From Macrosoma leucophasiata (lineage: Eukaryota; Arthropoda; Insecta; Lepidoptera; Hedylidae): 64,000 bases of DNA. Both the position numbers and the translations under genes were made by a program. The stretch covers positions 558,001 through 622,000 of the forward strand of contig JAWQUS010000030.1 in assembly GCA_036365455.1 (NCBI GenBank), in the 5' to 3' direction. This document shows, piece by piece, positions 1 to 7,858 of this stretch (position 1 is the stretch's first letter; each line of letters begins with the position of its first letter). The notes under the pieces were generated by a model. It searched no databases. It saw only the letters and a program-made list of their open reading frames with translations, and was not told the DNA's origin.

Positions 1-2
1 TA

Positions 3-1542
3 CATGCCTTTAAGTCTATTAATATTAAGAACACAACTGATTTATGGGGCTTATCTGTAAAAGTTGCATATGAAATAATGGATGTGATTGCACCTTACCT
101 AGCGGCAATGTTTAATAATAGTATTGTAAGTGGTATATTTCCTGACTTAATGAAACATAGTAAAGTGATTCCTCTTTTTAAATCTGGTAGTACAAGTGAC
201 CCCACAAATTTTAGACCAATTTCTGTACTACCTGTCTTAAGTAAAATTTTTGAAAAACTTATTTTAATTCAACTACTTGCACACTTTAACCATCATAAAC
301 TTTTACATTGTCGACAGTTTGGATTTACTAGGGGTCGTTCAACTACCGATGCAGGTGTTGAACTTGTCAAACACATTTTTGAAGCTTGGGAAAAATCACA
401 TAATGCACTAGGGGTATTCTGTGACTTATCTAAAGCATTTGATTGCGTTCAGCATGAAACATTGGTCAGAAAGTTATATCACTACGGCCTTCGAGATACC
501 GCTCTCGAGCTTATGACTTCATATTTAAACAATAGAAATATGTGTGTTGATGTAAATGGGACAAGATCTCCCGGGACTTCAATGGATATGGGGGTCCCAC
601 AGGGCTCTATTTTAGGGCCATTTCTTTTCTTAGTCTATATTAATGACTTACCCTACATTATCAATGATGGCCAAGAGATGGTATTGTTTGCTGATGATAC
701 TTCTTTAGTGTTCAAAATTAAAAGACAGGAGGTAGATTTTGACTGTGTAAACAATACTCTCTCTAATATAGTACATTGGTTTAGCGCCAATAACCTTTCG
801 TTAAATAGCAGTAAGACAAAATGTATTAAATTTACTACTCCTAACGTAAAACGGGTTGAAACCAATGTTAAGATAAATGAGGAAGTATTGGAGATCGTAG
901 AGTCCACGGAATTTCATTACCGTGGATGCTAAATTGCAATGGGGTCCCCATATTGCCAAATTAGCTAATAGACTTAGCTCGGCAGCATTTGCTGTGAAAA
1001 AGATTAGACTATTAACAGACGTCGAGACGGCTCGCCTTGTTTATTTTAGTTATTTTCACAGTATAATGTCCTATGGCATTTTGCTATGGGGAAATTCCGC
1101 CGACGTCAACACTATTTTTGTACTGCAAAAGAGAGCTGTCCGGGCTATCTACGGGTTGAGTCCGAGGGTATCTCTTAGAGATAAATTTAAAGAAATAAAT
1201 ATTCTGACTGTAGCTTCGCAATACATTTATGAAAATGTATTATATGTCCGTAAAAACATTAATGAGTTTCCTACAATAGGTAACAATCACAGTATAAATA
1301 CTAGGAACAAATACAAGTTGTCCATGCATGCAACGCGGCTGAATAGGGTCAGTAATTCTTTTAGAGGTCAATGTATACGGTTCTTTAATCAAATCCCCAA
1401 AAACGTTCAAAGTCTATCGATCAATAAATTTAAGAAAGTAATGAAAGAACGTTTATATAAATGTAATTACTATAAGACCAGTGATTATCTTACTGATAAT
1501 ACGTCTTGGGATTATAGCGATCGCTGCCAGGCTATTTCATGA
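3..1542 (+). pseudogene. LINE reverse transcriptase ORF2, 5'-truncated by the window and frameshifted
   Basis: This is the reverse-transcriptase half of a non-LTR retrotransposon ORF2; the enzyme copies element RNA into chromosomal nicks. The frame is already open at base 3, so the 5' part lies outside the window. Visible RT motifs, in order, are FRPISVLPVLSKIFEK, FCDLSKAFDCV, GVPQGSILGPFLFLVYINDLP and the catalytic FADD (about bases 688-700). The first frame ends at 932. The C-terminal domain continues in another frame from about 922 (DAKLQWGPHIAKLANRLSSA) to a stop at 1542. A short deletion near 912-920 is the likeliest cause of the break, since the block expected just before DAKL is missing bases. 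The sequence resembles the CR1/Daphne/jockey group; the exact clade is uncertain. It is a dead copy unless the shift is an assembly error. Confidence 0.88.
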
Positions 1543-2246
1543 TCCTGTGATTTCGTGTATTCAGTAATGAGTATCTACTATTGTTAAGGGTTGAATAATG
1601 TGAATACCCTGGCTGAAAATGAATTCCATCTTTTATTTTGCCGTATGCATATCCGGAACAGTCATGCACGCTTAAATGTCTTTGCCTTTGGCGGCGTCGT
1701 GTGGCGGGTTGCTCACTTCCCTCTAAAATGGTCGAGGAGGGCAATGGCTGTCACATGCGTCATACTCGTGAACGGGTGCTGTTGGTGGGGACTGGTCTGT
1801 TCTGGTTTGCAGGGGCTACATCACATTTAGTAGATAGCAGTTTATTTGCATCTATGCTATGGACGTTGACATTATTTGATTTTTCACGATAATCTGTACT
1901 AGATTTAAGCTTTCATTTAAAAGAGCTCTTACTGAGTTTGTTGGGTAGCGGAGTTCTTCTCAGTAGTGACTGCACTTGGAACTCTGCTAAGTGAATAACA
2001 TTGATCTTGACGAATAAGTTTTTCTTTTTCTTCATTTATTATCATTGAAGGAATCGAAAAATTTTATGATTATTATGTTTTAACCAAATAGTTTAAATTT
2101 TAAGTTTTAATTTACTATTAATATATGATTTTTCTTTACTATATGTAATGGTTATTCGCTCTAGGTAGTTTATGATTTATTGACGTTTTGAAAGTATCTG
2201 TAAAGATCTATTCGAAATAAAAATATTTTCTATTCTATTCTATTCT
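1543..2246 (+). mobile_element. 3' untranslated region and tail of the LINE
   Basis: The stretch follows the ORF2 stop and is non-coding. It ends in a short tandem tail of TTCTA-type units (about 2228-2246), a tail style known from CR1-like LINEs. The tail abuts bases shared with the SINE-C units at 24.66 and 43.50 kb, so the LINE probably inserted into that repeat. The small ORFs at 1532-1892 show no family signature. Confidence 0.7.
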
Positions 2247-2420
2247 AATAGATGGCGCTGCTGCTACCATAAAGCAATGCAATAGATGTGAAGGAAAGAT
2301 TTGACAAATCGGGCAGGGCTTCAGTAGCTCAATTGGAAGAGCGGCTGGACTAGATTCCCAGTAGGTCGCGAGTTCGAGTCTCGCCTGAAGTCAAATTTTT
2401 CTTTCCATTTTTCTTTAAAA

Positions 2421-2425
<5 letters not shown>
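2247..2425 (+). repeat. SINE-C unit, left part, with tRNA-like segment
   Basis: This repeat recurs at 24.66-24.89 kb and 43.50-43.72 kb. The segment 2318-2392 folds like a tRNA: acceptor GCTTCAG pairs with CTGAAGT (one wobble), the D-arm is GCTC/GAGC, and the T-arm GCGAG-TTCGAGT-CTCGC is perfect. It holds A-box-like TAGCTCAATTGG and B-box-like GAGTTCGAGTCTC and is followed by a T-run that could stop RNA polymerase III. The anticodon stem has a mismatch, so this is a tRNA relic rather than a tRNA gene. The unit breaks at its (TA)n tract and resumes at 17338. Confidence 0.75.

Positions 2426-2451
<26 letters not shown>
2425..2451. repeat. (TA)n tract, left flank of LTR element G1
   Basis: Pure TA dinucleotides lie immediately outside the LTR. 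Matching TA tracts lie at 13745-13756 and 17301-17338, consistent with insertion into a TA microsatellite inside the SINE-C unit. Because the flanks are simple repeats, the exact target duplication cannot be read. Confidence 0.85.
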
Positions 2452-2456
<5 letters not shown>

Positions 2457-2749
2457 GGAAGTCACAATCTTGGCCTTCATTTCTGTCCGACATGGTGAGG
2501 GCGTATGCAGGGTATCGTGCAAATGAGGCAAGATGGTCTGATTATTTACACCGTACTATAACTTTAACAACTTGAAACGAAACGGAGCGACAGTTCCGTA
2601 ATGTTGCCCCGTCGAGCGTCGTTTTTACACTGTTCGTTTATGAGTAATGCTCCTTTTATATAAACGATGACTCGAAGGGATGACGTCACGATTCTGTCAA
2701 GGCGCATTAGAGTGAAGTTAGGTGCGCCTTCCGTTTCATGACTGCGACA
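2452..2749 (-). repeat. 3' LTR of G1 (298 bp)
   Basis: It matches 7347-7531 plus 13632-13744 base for base as far as I can see. It includes a copy of the gag start codon and the first 13 codons' worth of sequence (complement of about 2455-2493), showing that the gag start lies inside the LTR. It carries a TATA box (2652-2662) and a palindromic TGACGTCA (2681-2688), both in minus-strand U3. Confidence 0.92.
2652..2688 (-). promoter_or_regulatory. U3 core promoter copy in the 3' LTR: CRE-like palindrome plus TATA box
   Basis: Read on the minus strand, TGACGTCA (2681-2688) is followed by TATATAAAAGG (2662-2652). In the 3' LTR such a promoter could drive transcription outward into the flanking LINE. 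The motifs are visible; their activity is inferred. Confidence 0.6.
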
Positions 2750-3317
2750 CGGCCATCCTGCGCTGACACACGTCCTCGTGTGTAATCTGTAACAACCAAA
2801 CAACCCAGCACAATTCGTTCGGCCAATCCTCAAAGCAGTTAGGACCTTGTCTTTAGTTGATTACATTACTCTCCAATTATGCCATCCAATATGCCCAGTC
2901 TAATTTTGCGTAATAAAACTCCAATAACATAAAGTACAAGTTTAATCAACATTCCAAGAGTAGGTACTAAATAAACTGAAATACAATTAGCCTTACAATA
3001 CAAACAGCTCTGAGATCAAGTACCTATGACAAAATAAAATCAACATCTACTTCAACAATCCAGGTGTCTTGTTCATGGTCAAAAGTTTCTGCTGTCACAG
3101 CATATACGCTCACACTTGATGCATTTCCAATAGGAAAGCCGAGTCGTCCCATGACTCTATGATCTTCGCTACAAGGCTAGACCCGACTGTACTACCCAGG
3201 GCTACCGCTTACCCACGGACTACTCAAAGAGCAGACACCGATTTCTACCGGGCTACGACTACGATACTCTGGTACAGTCTCCGACCCATCGAACCAAGAA
3301 CCTGACTGCACAATTCA
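2750..3317 (-). other. G1 region between pol stop and 3' LTR, with PPT-like site
   Basis: No open frame. Next to the LTR, on the minus strand, lies a self-complementary block CACACGAGGACGTGTG followed closely by CAGGATGGCCG and the LTR end TGTCG. Element E2 has the same arrangement (14279-14315). A classic long purine tract is missing; the short AGGA run is the only candidate plus-strand primer site. The pol-proximal part (about 3225-3340) also matches E2 at 14810-14945. Confidence 0.6.
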
Positions 3318-6300
3318 TTATTCCGATACATTCTCACAGTGATTATCGTCAATATCAACAGGTACTTGACCCTCAGGCATCTTCCTCACACGATCATGGG
3401 CGTACTTGTAGGTACGCTTATTAGTCAGCGACTTCAGAACATAACGGTCACCTTCTAATATTTCGACAATTTCAAATGGCCCTCTATACTTAGCATCTAG
3501 CTTTGTCTGATTACGTTCTTCGTTAGCAATGAGAACGAATTCACCGACCGAGAATTTACGAACGCTTGCCTTAGTTTTATCAAAACGTTCTTTATTGGAA
3601 CGCGCGGACTTTGCCATACCGTCTGACGCTATTTGTCTGACTTCATCGAGACATACAGGTTCGCCTAATTCATCAGCCATTAAATCTAACGGACGTGCGA
3701 CTTTGCCAACGAGGAGCTCTAGCGGACTGGCTTTAGTAACTCTATTAACGGTGCAGTTTAAAGCAAGTTGTACTTCACCTAATGAATCGTGCCACGATCT
3801 GTCCCTTTCAAACTCTACCGCGGTTAGCATGGATTTCAATACACTCATGATCCTTTCCACCTGACCATTAGCGCGACATGATCCCGTCGCAATAAGATGA
3901 AGGTTGATATTCTTACCTTCACAGAAGTCTTTGAACTCTTTACTTGCAAAGCAGCGTCCTTGATCCGCGATTATACGCGCAGGGGCTCCGAATAAAGCTG
4001 TACTATCCCTCACTGCCTTAATGCTGCTCTTGCTGTCGATATTTTTAGTATGATACAACAATACGTACTTCGTAAATGCGTCGATCAGCACGAAAACATA
4101 TTCCTTCTTATCGCTTTTGCCACTCAATTTACCTGTAGCATCTATATGCACGGTGTGCCACGGAATTGCTGTTTTTGGTATAGGATGAAGCTCCGCCTGT
4201 ATTTTGCCAGAGTGTGGTTTGGCCATTTTACAGGTCACACAATTATCGACAAACCTACGTACGTACCTGCTCATGCCTTCAAACCAATAGTGATTGTACA
4301 GCTTCTCCAAGGTCTTCTCCCATCCAAGATGTATAATGGACTCATGAACGTTGTTAATAACAGACCATCGCATCGCTCGAGGAACAATAGGCAAACATCT
4401 CGTTCGACCGTTTCGTTGTACCTTTCTGTGAAGAACACCCGACCTTATCTCGTATGTCTTTGCTACATCATCACCGAGGTGTCCCTGGCTTAAATCAGCC
4501 ATTACCTTTTTTAATTCGCCATCTCGTAGCTGCTCTGCTAGAAGCCAATTGTCAGCGAGTTCGGTGATGTTTACTCGCTTCTGTTCGACTTTCTGTAGTT
4601 GCTGCTGTTTTTCATCCATCGGAACCACGTTACGCGAAAAGAAATCTGCATGAGCCATTTGTTTACCAACCCGATACTTCACGTCGAAGTCAAACGACTG
4701 CAAAAAGGCCCACCAGCGGTGCACCCTTGGAGTGAGATCGATTTTGTTACGAGATGATTTTAATGAGTTACAGTCAGTGACGACTGTGAATTTTCGGTCA
4801 TGCAAATATTGCCTGAAATGTCTTACCGCGTTGACAACAGCGAGTGTCTCCAATTCGTAGGAGTGGTAACGAGACTCTGCCGGTGTAGTTCGCTTGCTAA
4901 AATAAGCCACAGGGCATTGCTTGCCTTCTACAGTTTGAAATAGGATTGCACCATAGCCCTCTGCACTGGCATCTGTGTGAAGCTCTACTGGGTGCTGTGG
5001 GTCAAAAATCATTAGAACTGGTGTACTGGTCAAAATTTCAATTACCTTTTGTCGCGCTTCTTCGCAATTGTTCTTCCATTCAAACGGACATTTACCCGAC
5101 GTCAGTCTATATAGTGGTGCCATAAGGCGAGAAAAGTTAGGCACGAACTGACGAAAGTAAGATGCCAAGCCTATAAATTGTCTCACTTGCGTTGACGTTT
5201 GTGGTGATGGCAATGACGATAGAGCCTCAATTTTTCGCTTATTAGGTTTAATCTCACCTGTCTCAACTTCATAGCCTAAAAACTCAACACGCGTTTTAAG
5301 AAAAGAACATTTTTTTAGATTAAGCGAAAATCCTGCCTTTGTTAAGACCGCTAAAACTTCCTGCAACCTTTCCAATCCTTGATCTATGGTGTTTGAGACT
5401 ATTAAAACGTCATCAACGTACACTATGACGTACTTGTGTGCAAGGTCACCAAGTGCGTTCATAATTGCTCGCTGAAACACAGAGATGGCATTTCGCAAAC
5501 CAAAGGGCATAGTCAAAAATTCATATTGTCCGTCGGGTGTAATGAATGCTGTGCGCTCAATGGTGGCCTCCTGAACCGGTATTAAATGAAATCCACTTGC
5601 GCAGTCTAATTTCGTGAAATAATTCGCGCCATGAAGTCTTGAAATTTGGTCAGATATTAAAGGTAGCGGATAACGGTCCGGCACAGTATTAGAATTTAGT
5701 TCTCTGTAATCTACGCACATACGATCGGTCCCATCATGTTTTTTGACTAAAAGAGCAGGACTGGCAAACGGTGACTTACTCGGCCTAATTATTTTTGCAC
5801 GCAACAACTCATCTACCCTATCACGCATGACCTGACGTTCATCAGGAGATAACCGGTAAGGACGTCTCTGTACGGTGCGATTTGGATCAATCATCCTAAT
5901 CTGTAGTTCGCCCGTAGTCACACGAGTTGTTGGGAAACCGTTTATGAAAAAGTCCGAGTGCTGTTGTAAAATATTAACAAGCTCGTGTTTCCTATTTGAT
6001 AGGATGTCAGTATCAATATTATCAAGGCTATTTACAGTTAATTTATTTACACTTCGCGTACATATGTTGCCGGTAATGTCTCTACTCAACTTAAACTCAG
6101 ACGCAGTCATAATTACCCGAAAACCATTGTTCAGTATCTCACGGCCTATCATAGTATCACTGCGTAGGTATACGTCAGGCAAAACGTGGAATAAAATCTC
6201 GGTCATGGAATCGTCAATTTCTACTTGACACAACAATTGCAATGTACTGTAAACATTTTTATTGCCTATGCCTACTAATGATACAACCTTATTAATTGGT

Positions 6301-7388
6301 TTTCCACTAAATTTACGAGCTACACTCTCTTTTACTAAAGAGCACTCAGCTCCAGAATCAAAATCAAACTTAAAACTCATACCCGATTGTATCAAAGTCC
6401 CTGACGGTGGCTCGATCACACACTGATCGATACGTCGCTCTGCTGGCGCCGTAGAGGTACTGGTGGTGCAGCGACTCGCGATGTGGCCTGGCTTGCCGCA
6501 CTTGTAGCACACCATCGAGCTGCCCTGTTGTTGACGTTGTCCATAACTTGCTACAACAGGCGTCGGTGAAGGTTTCTTAATGTCGGTGATCCTCTTGCGA
6601 CACTCCACTTGTTTGTGTCCGATTTTACCACAATAGTGACACTTCAGCGGTAGTGATGAAAATGTTTGACGTTTTTCGCCCACAGCATCATTGCGGGTAT
6701 CTAAAGGCATTTTACGCTTCAAGTAAGAAAATGCTTGGAGCTCTTGTTGCAATTGGTGACGCGTAGTAATTTCTGTAGTGAATGCAAGTCGTTGCAATCG
6801 TGTATCAGTTTGCGCCAAGTGAGCAATCACTGTCGATACCGCTATCTGTTCTATGCTCAAATTTTTCCAGCGGTTCAACAAAAATGTAACGGTGCGGTTG
6901 GCATATGCAGCAAGAATTTCATTCTCTTTCGGTCTCTCATTATGCATATTGATGAGGGTAGCCGCAGAAGTTTCAAGACATACAAATCGGGCTTTAAAAA
7001 GGTCCTTGAACTGTGGCCATGTCATACCTGGATAAGTTATCTGTGACAGCCACGTCGATGCTGTTCCTTTCAACGCCTTACTGATAATCATGATGAGTTC
7101 GCTGCCTTCTATGGCCTTTCCGTCCAAACACAAATCTGCTGTTGAACACCACGATTGCGCATCGGAGTCATGTTTTTCCGGGTTAAATTCTGGCAAAGTG
7201 ACGTCATTCTTCTCGCTGGGACTCTTCAGTGCTTGAATCAGCGCTTGCATTTGCCGATTTTGCATTTCAAAAAGTAACCGCCACTGCGAGTCACCAGTTC
7301 CGTCCGTAGACGCCAATACATCTGCACGATTGGATCCCACATCTGATATCGGGAAGTCACAATCTTGGCCTTCATTTCTGTCCGACAT
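3318..7388 (-). CDS. Gag-pol polyprotein of Ty3/gypsy-type element G1
   Basis: A single 1356-codon frame encodes the particle protein and all enzymes for reverse transcription and integration. Approximate residues: gag 1-240; two CCHC zinc knuckles, CHYCGKIGHKQVEC (250-263) and CYKCGKPGHIASRC (294-307), which bind RNA; aspartic protease with DSGA (344-347); RT with LDCASGF (594-600) and YVDD (657-660); RNase H with HTDAS (804-808), a glutamate in YELETLA and TDCNS (871-875); integrase with an HHCC finger (H1015, H1020, C1050, C1053) and core residues near D1083, D1142 and E1178. Gag and pol are fused without a frameshift or stop. The conserved motif usually reading NAPATF is NAISVF here. The chosen ATG at 7388 lies inside the 5' LTR and the frame runs through the PBS-like site; the next ATG (residue 42) is the alternative start. 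The frame looks coding-competent, but its promoter is displaced by the LINE insertion. Confidence 0.93.
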   Translation of the reverse strand: MSDRNEGQDCDFPISDVGSNRADVLASTDGTGDSQWRLLFEMQNRQMQALIQALKSPSEKNDVTLPEFNPEKHDSDAQSWCSTADLCLDGKAIEGSELIMIISKALKGTASTWLSQITYPGMTWPQFKDLFKARFVCLETSAATLINMHNERPKENEILAAYANRTVTFLLNRWKNLSIEQIAVSTVIAHLAQTDTRLQRLAFTTEITTRHQLQQELQAFSYLKRKMPLDTRNDAVGEKRQTFSSLPLKCHYCGKIGHKQVECRKRITDIKKPSPTPVVASYGQRQQQGSSMVCYKCGKPGHIASRCTTSTSTAPAERRIDQCVIEPPSGTLIQSGMSFKFDFDSGAECSLVKESVARKFSGKPINKVVSLVGIGNKNVYSTLQLLCQVEIDDSMTEILFHVLPDVYLRSDTMIGREILNNGFRVIMTASEFKLSRDITGNICTRSVNKLTVNSLDNIDTDILSNRKHELVNILQQHSDFFINGFPTTRVTTGELQIRMIDPNRTVQRRPYRLSPDERQVMRDRVDELLRAKIIRPSKSPFASPALLVKKHDGTDRMCVDYRELNSNTVPDRYPLPLISDQISRLHGANYFTKLDCASGFHLIPVQEATIERTAFITPDGQYEFLTMPFGLRNAISVFQRAIMNALGDLAHKYVIVYVDDVLIVSNTIDQGLERLQEVLAVLTKAGFSLNLKKCSFLKTRVEFLGYEVETGEIKPNKRKIEALSSLPSPQTSTQVRQFIGLASYFRQFVPNFSRLMAPLYRLTSGKCPFEWKNNCEEARQKVIEILTSTPVLMIFDPQHPVELHTDASAEGYGAILFQTVEGKQCPVAYFSKRTTPAESRYHSYELETLAVVNAVRHFRQYLHDRKFTVVTDCNSLKSSRNKIDLTPRVHRWWAFLQSFDFDVKYRVGKQMAHADFFSRNVVPMDEKQQQLQKVEQKRVNITELADNWLLAEQLRDGELKKVMADLSQGHLGDDVAKTYEIRSGVLHRKVQRNGRTRCLPIVPRAMRWSVINNVHESIIHLGWEKTLEKLYNHYWFEGMSRYVRRFVDNCVTCKMAKPHSGKIQAELHPIPKTAIPWHTVHIDATGKLSGKSDKKEYVFVLIDAFTKYVLLYHTKNIDSKSSIKAVRDSTALFGAPARIIADQGRCFASKEFKDFCEGKNINLHLIATGSCRANGQVERIMSVLKSMLTAVEFERDRSWHDSLGEVQLALNCTVNRVTKASPLELLVGKVARPLDLMADELGEPVCLDEVRQIASDGMAKSARSNKERFDKTKASVRKFSVGEFVLIANEERNQTKLDAKYRGPFEIVEILEGDRYVLKSLTNKRTYKYAHDRVRKMPEGQVPVDIDDNHCENVSE
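7332..7346 (-). promoter_or_regulatory. Primer-binding-site candidate (tRNA-Leu type) inside the gag frame
   Basis: Directly after the 5' LTR the minus strand reads TCAGATGTGGGATCC. E2 has TCAGAAGTGGGATC at the same place. Both resemble the complement of the 3' arm of animal tRNA-Leu (...GATTCCCACTTCTGACACCA, recalled from memory), but the stretch that would pair with the last few tRNA bases is missing or replaced by the LTR end. The site encodes gag residues S-D-V-G-S. The primer assignment is inferred. Confidence 0.5.
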
Positions 7389-7530
7389 GGTGAGGGCGTA
7401 TGCAGGGTATCGTGCAAATGAGGCAAGATGGTCTGATTATTTACACCGTACTATAACTTTAACAACTTGAAACGAAACGGAGCGACAGTTCCGTAATGTT
7501 GCCCCGTCGAGCGTCGTTTTTACACTGTTC

Positions 7531-7531
<1 letters not shown>
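7347..7531 (-). repeat. 5' LTR of G1, R-U5 part (gag-proximal)
   Basis: It matches 2452-2636 and ends where the LINE poly(T) begins. It contains the gag start codon (complement of 7386-7388). The other part of this LTR lies at 13632-13744. Confidence 0.9.

Positions 7532-7534
<3 letters not shown>
7525..7534. repeat. Target site duplication of the jockey LINE, left copy
   Basis: CTGTTCGTTT, matched by 13625-13634. The final TTT merges with the poly(T) tail, so the duplication is 7-10 bp. Confidence 0.85.
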
Positions 7535-7593
<59 letters not shown>

Positions 7594-7858
7594 GTCGGGC
7601 TTTGTGTAGGCGGCCTGTCTCGAGACGGCACTAGTCTACTTCACCGGGCAATCGGCGAGCGCAGAGGGCGCTCCAGCCTAAAAACTTTAGCGCAACTGCC
7701 TAAGGGTGACCCATGTGGGTCCGTGCCTCGGCTTAGGACGTTGCGGAGAGACATATGAGACATATGCGATTATGGGCGGTGCAACTTTCGCTCTACTCCA
7801 TTCGGTTGGTGATAACCGGAATGTCATCGGCCTCGCGGGGCCGGAGATAGGGTCGGGA
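7532..7858 (-). other. Jockey LINE 3' UTR and poly(A) tail
   Basis: About 267 bases follow the ORF2 stop and then an uninterrupted 60-nt A-tail (seen as T). No further coding capacity. The tail length argues for recent insertion, since such runs shorten with time. Confidence 0.85.

Noticed and set aside
2318..2392. Functional tRNA gene
   Set aside because: Acceptor, D and T arms pair, but the anticodon stem has a mismatch, and the same sequence is part of a dispersed 310-bp repeat. A tRNAscan-SE run would decide.
4050..4493. 147-codon plus-strand frame
   Set aside because: It lies opposite the conserved integrase and RNase H region of G1 pol and has no signature of its own.
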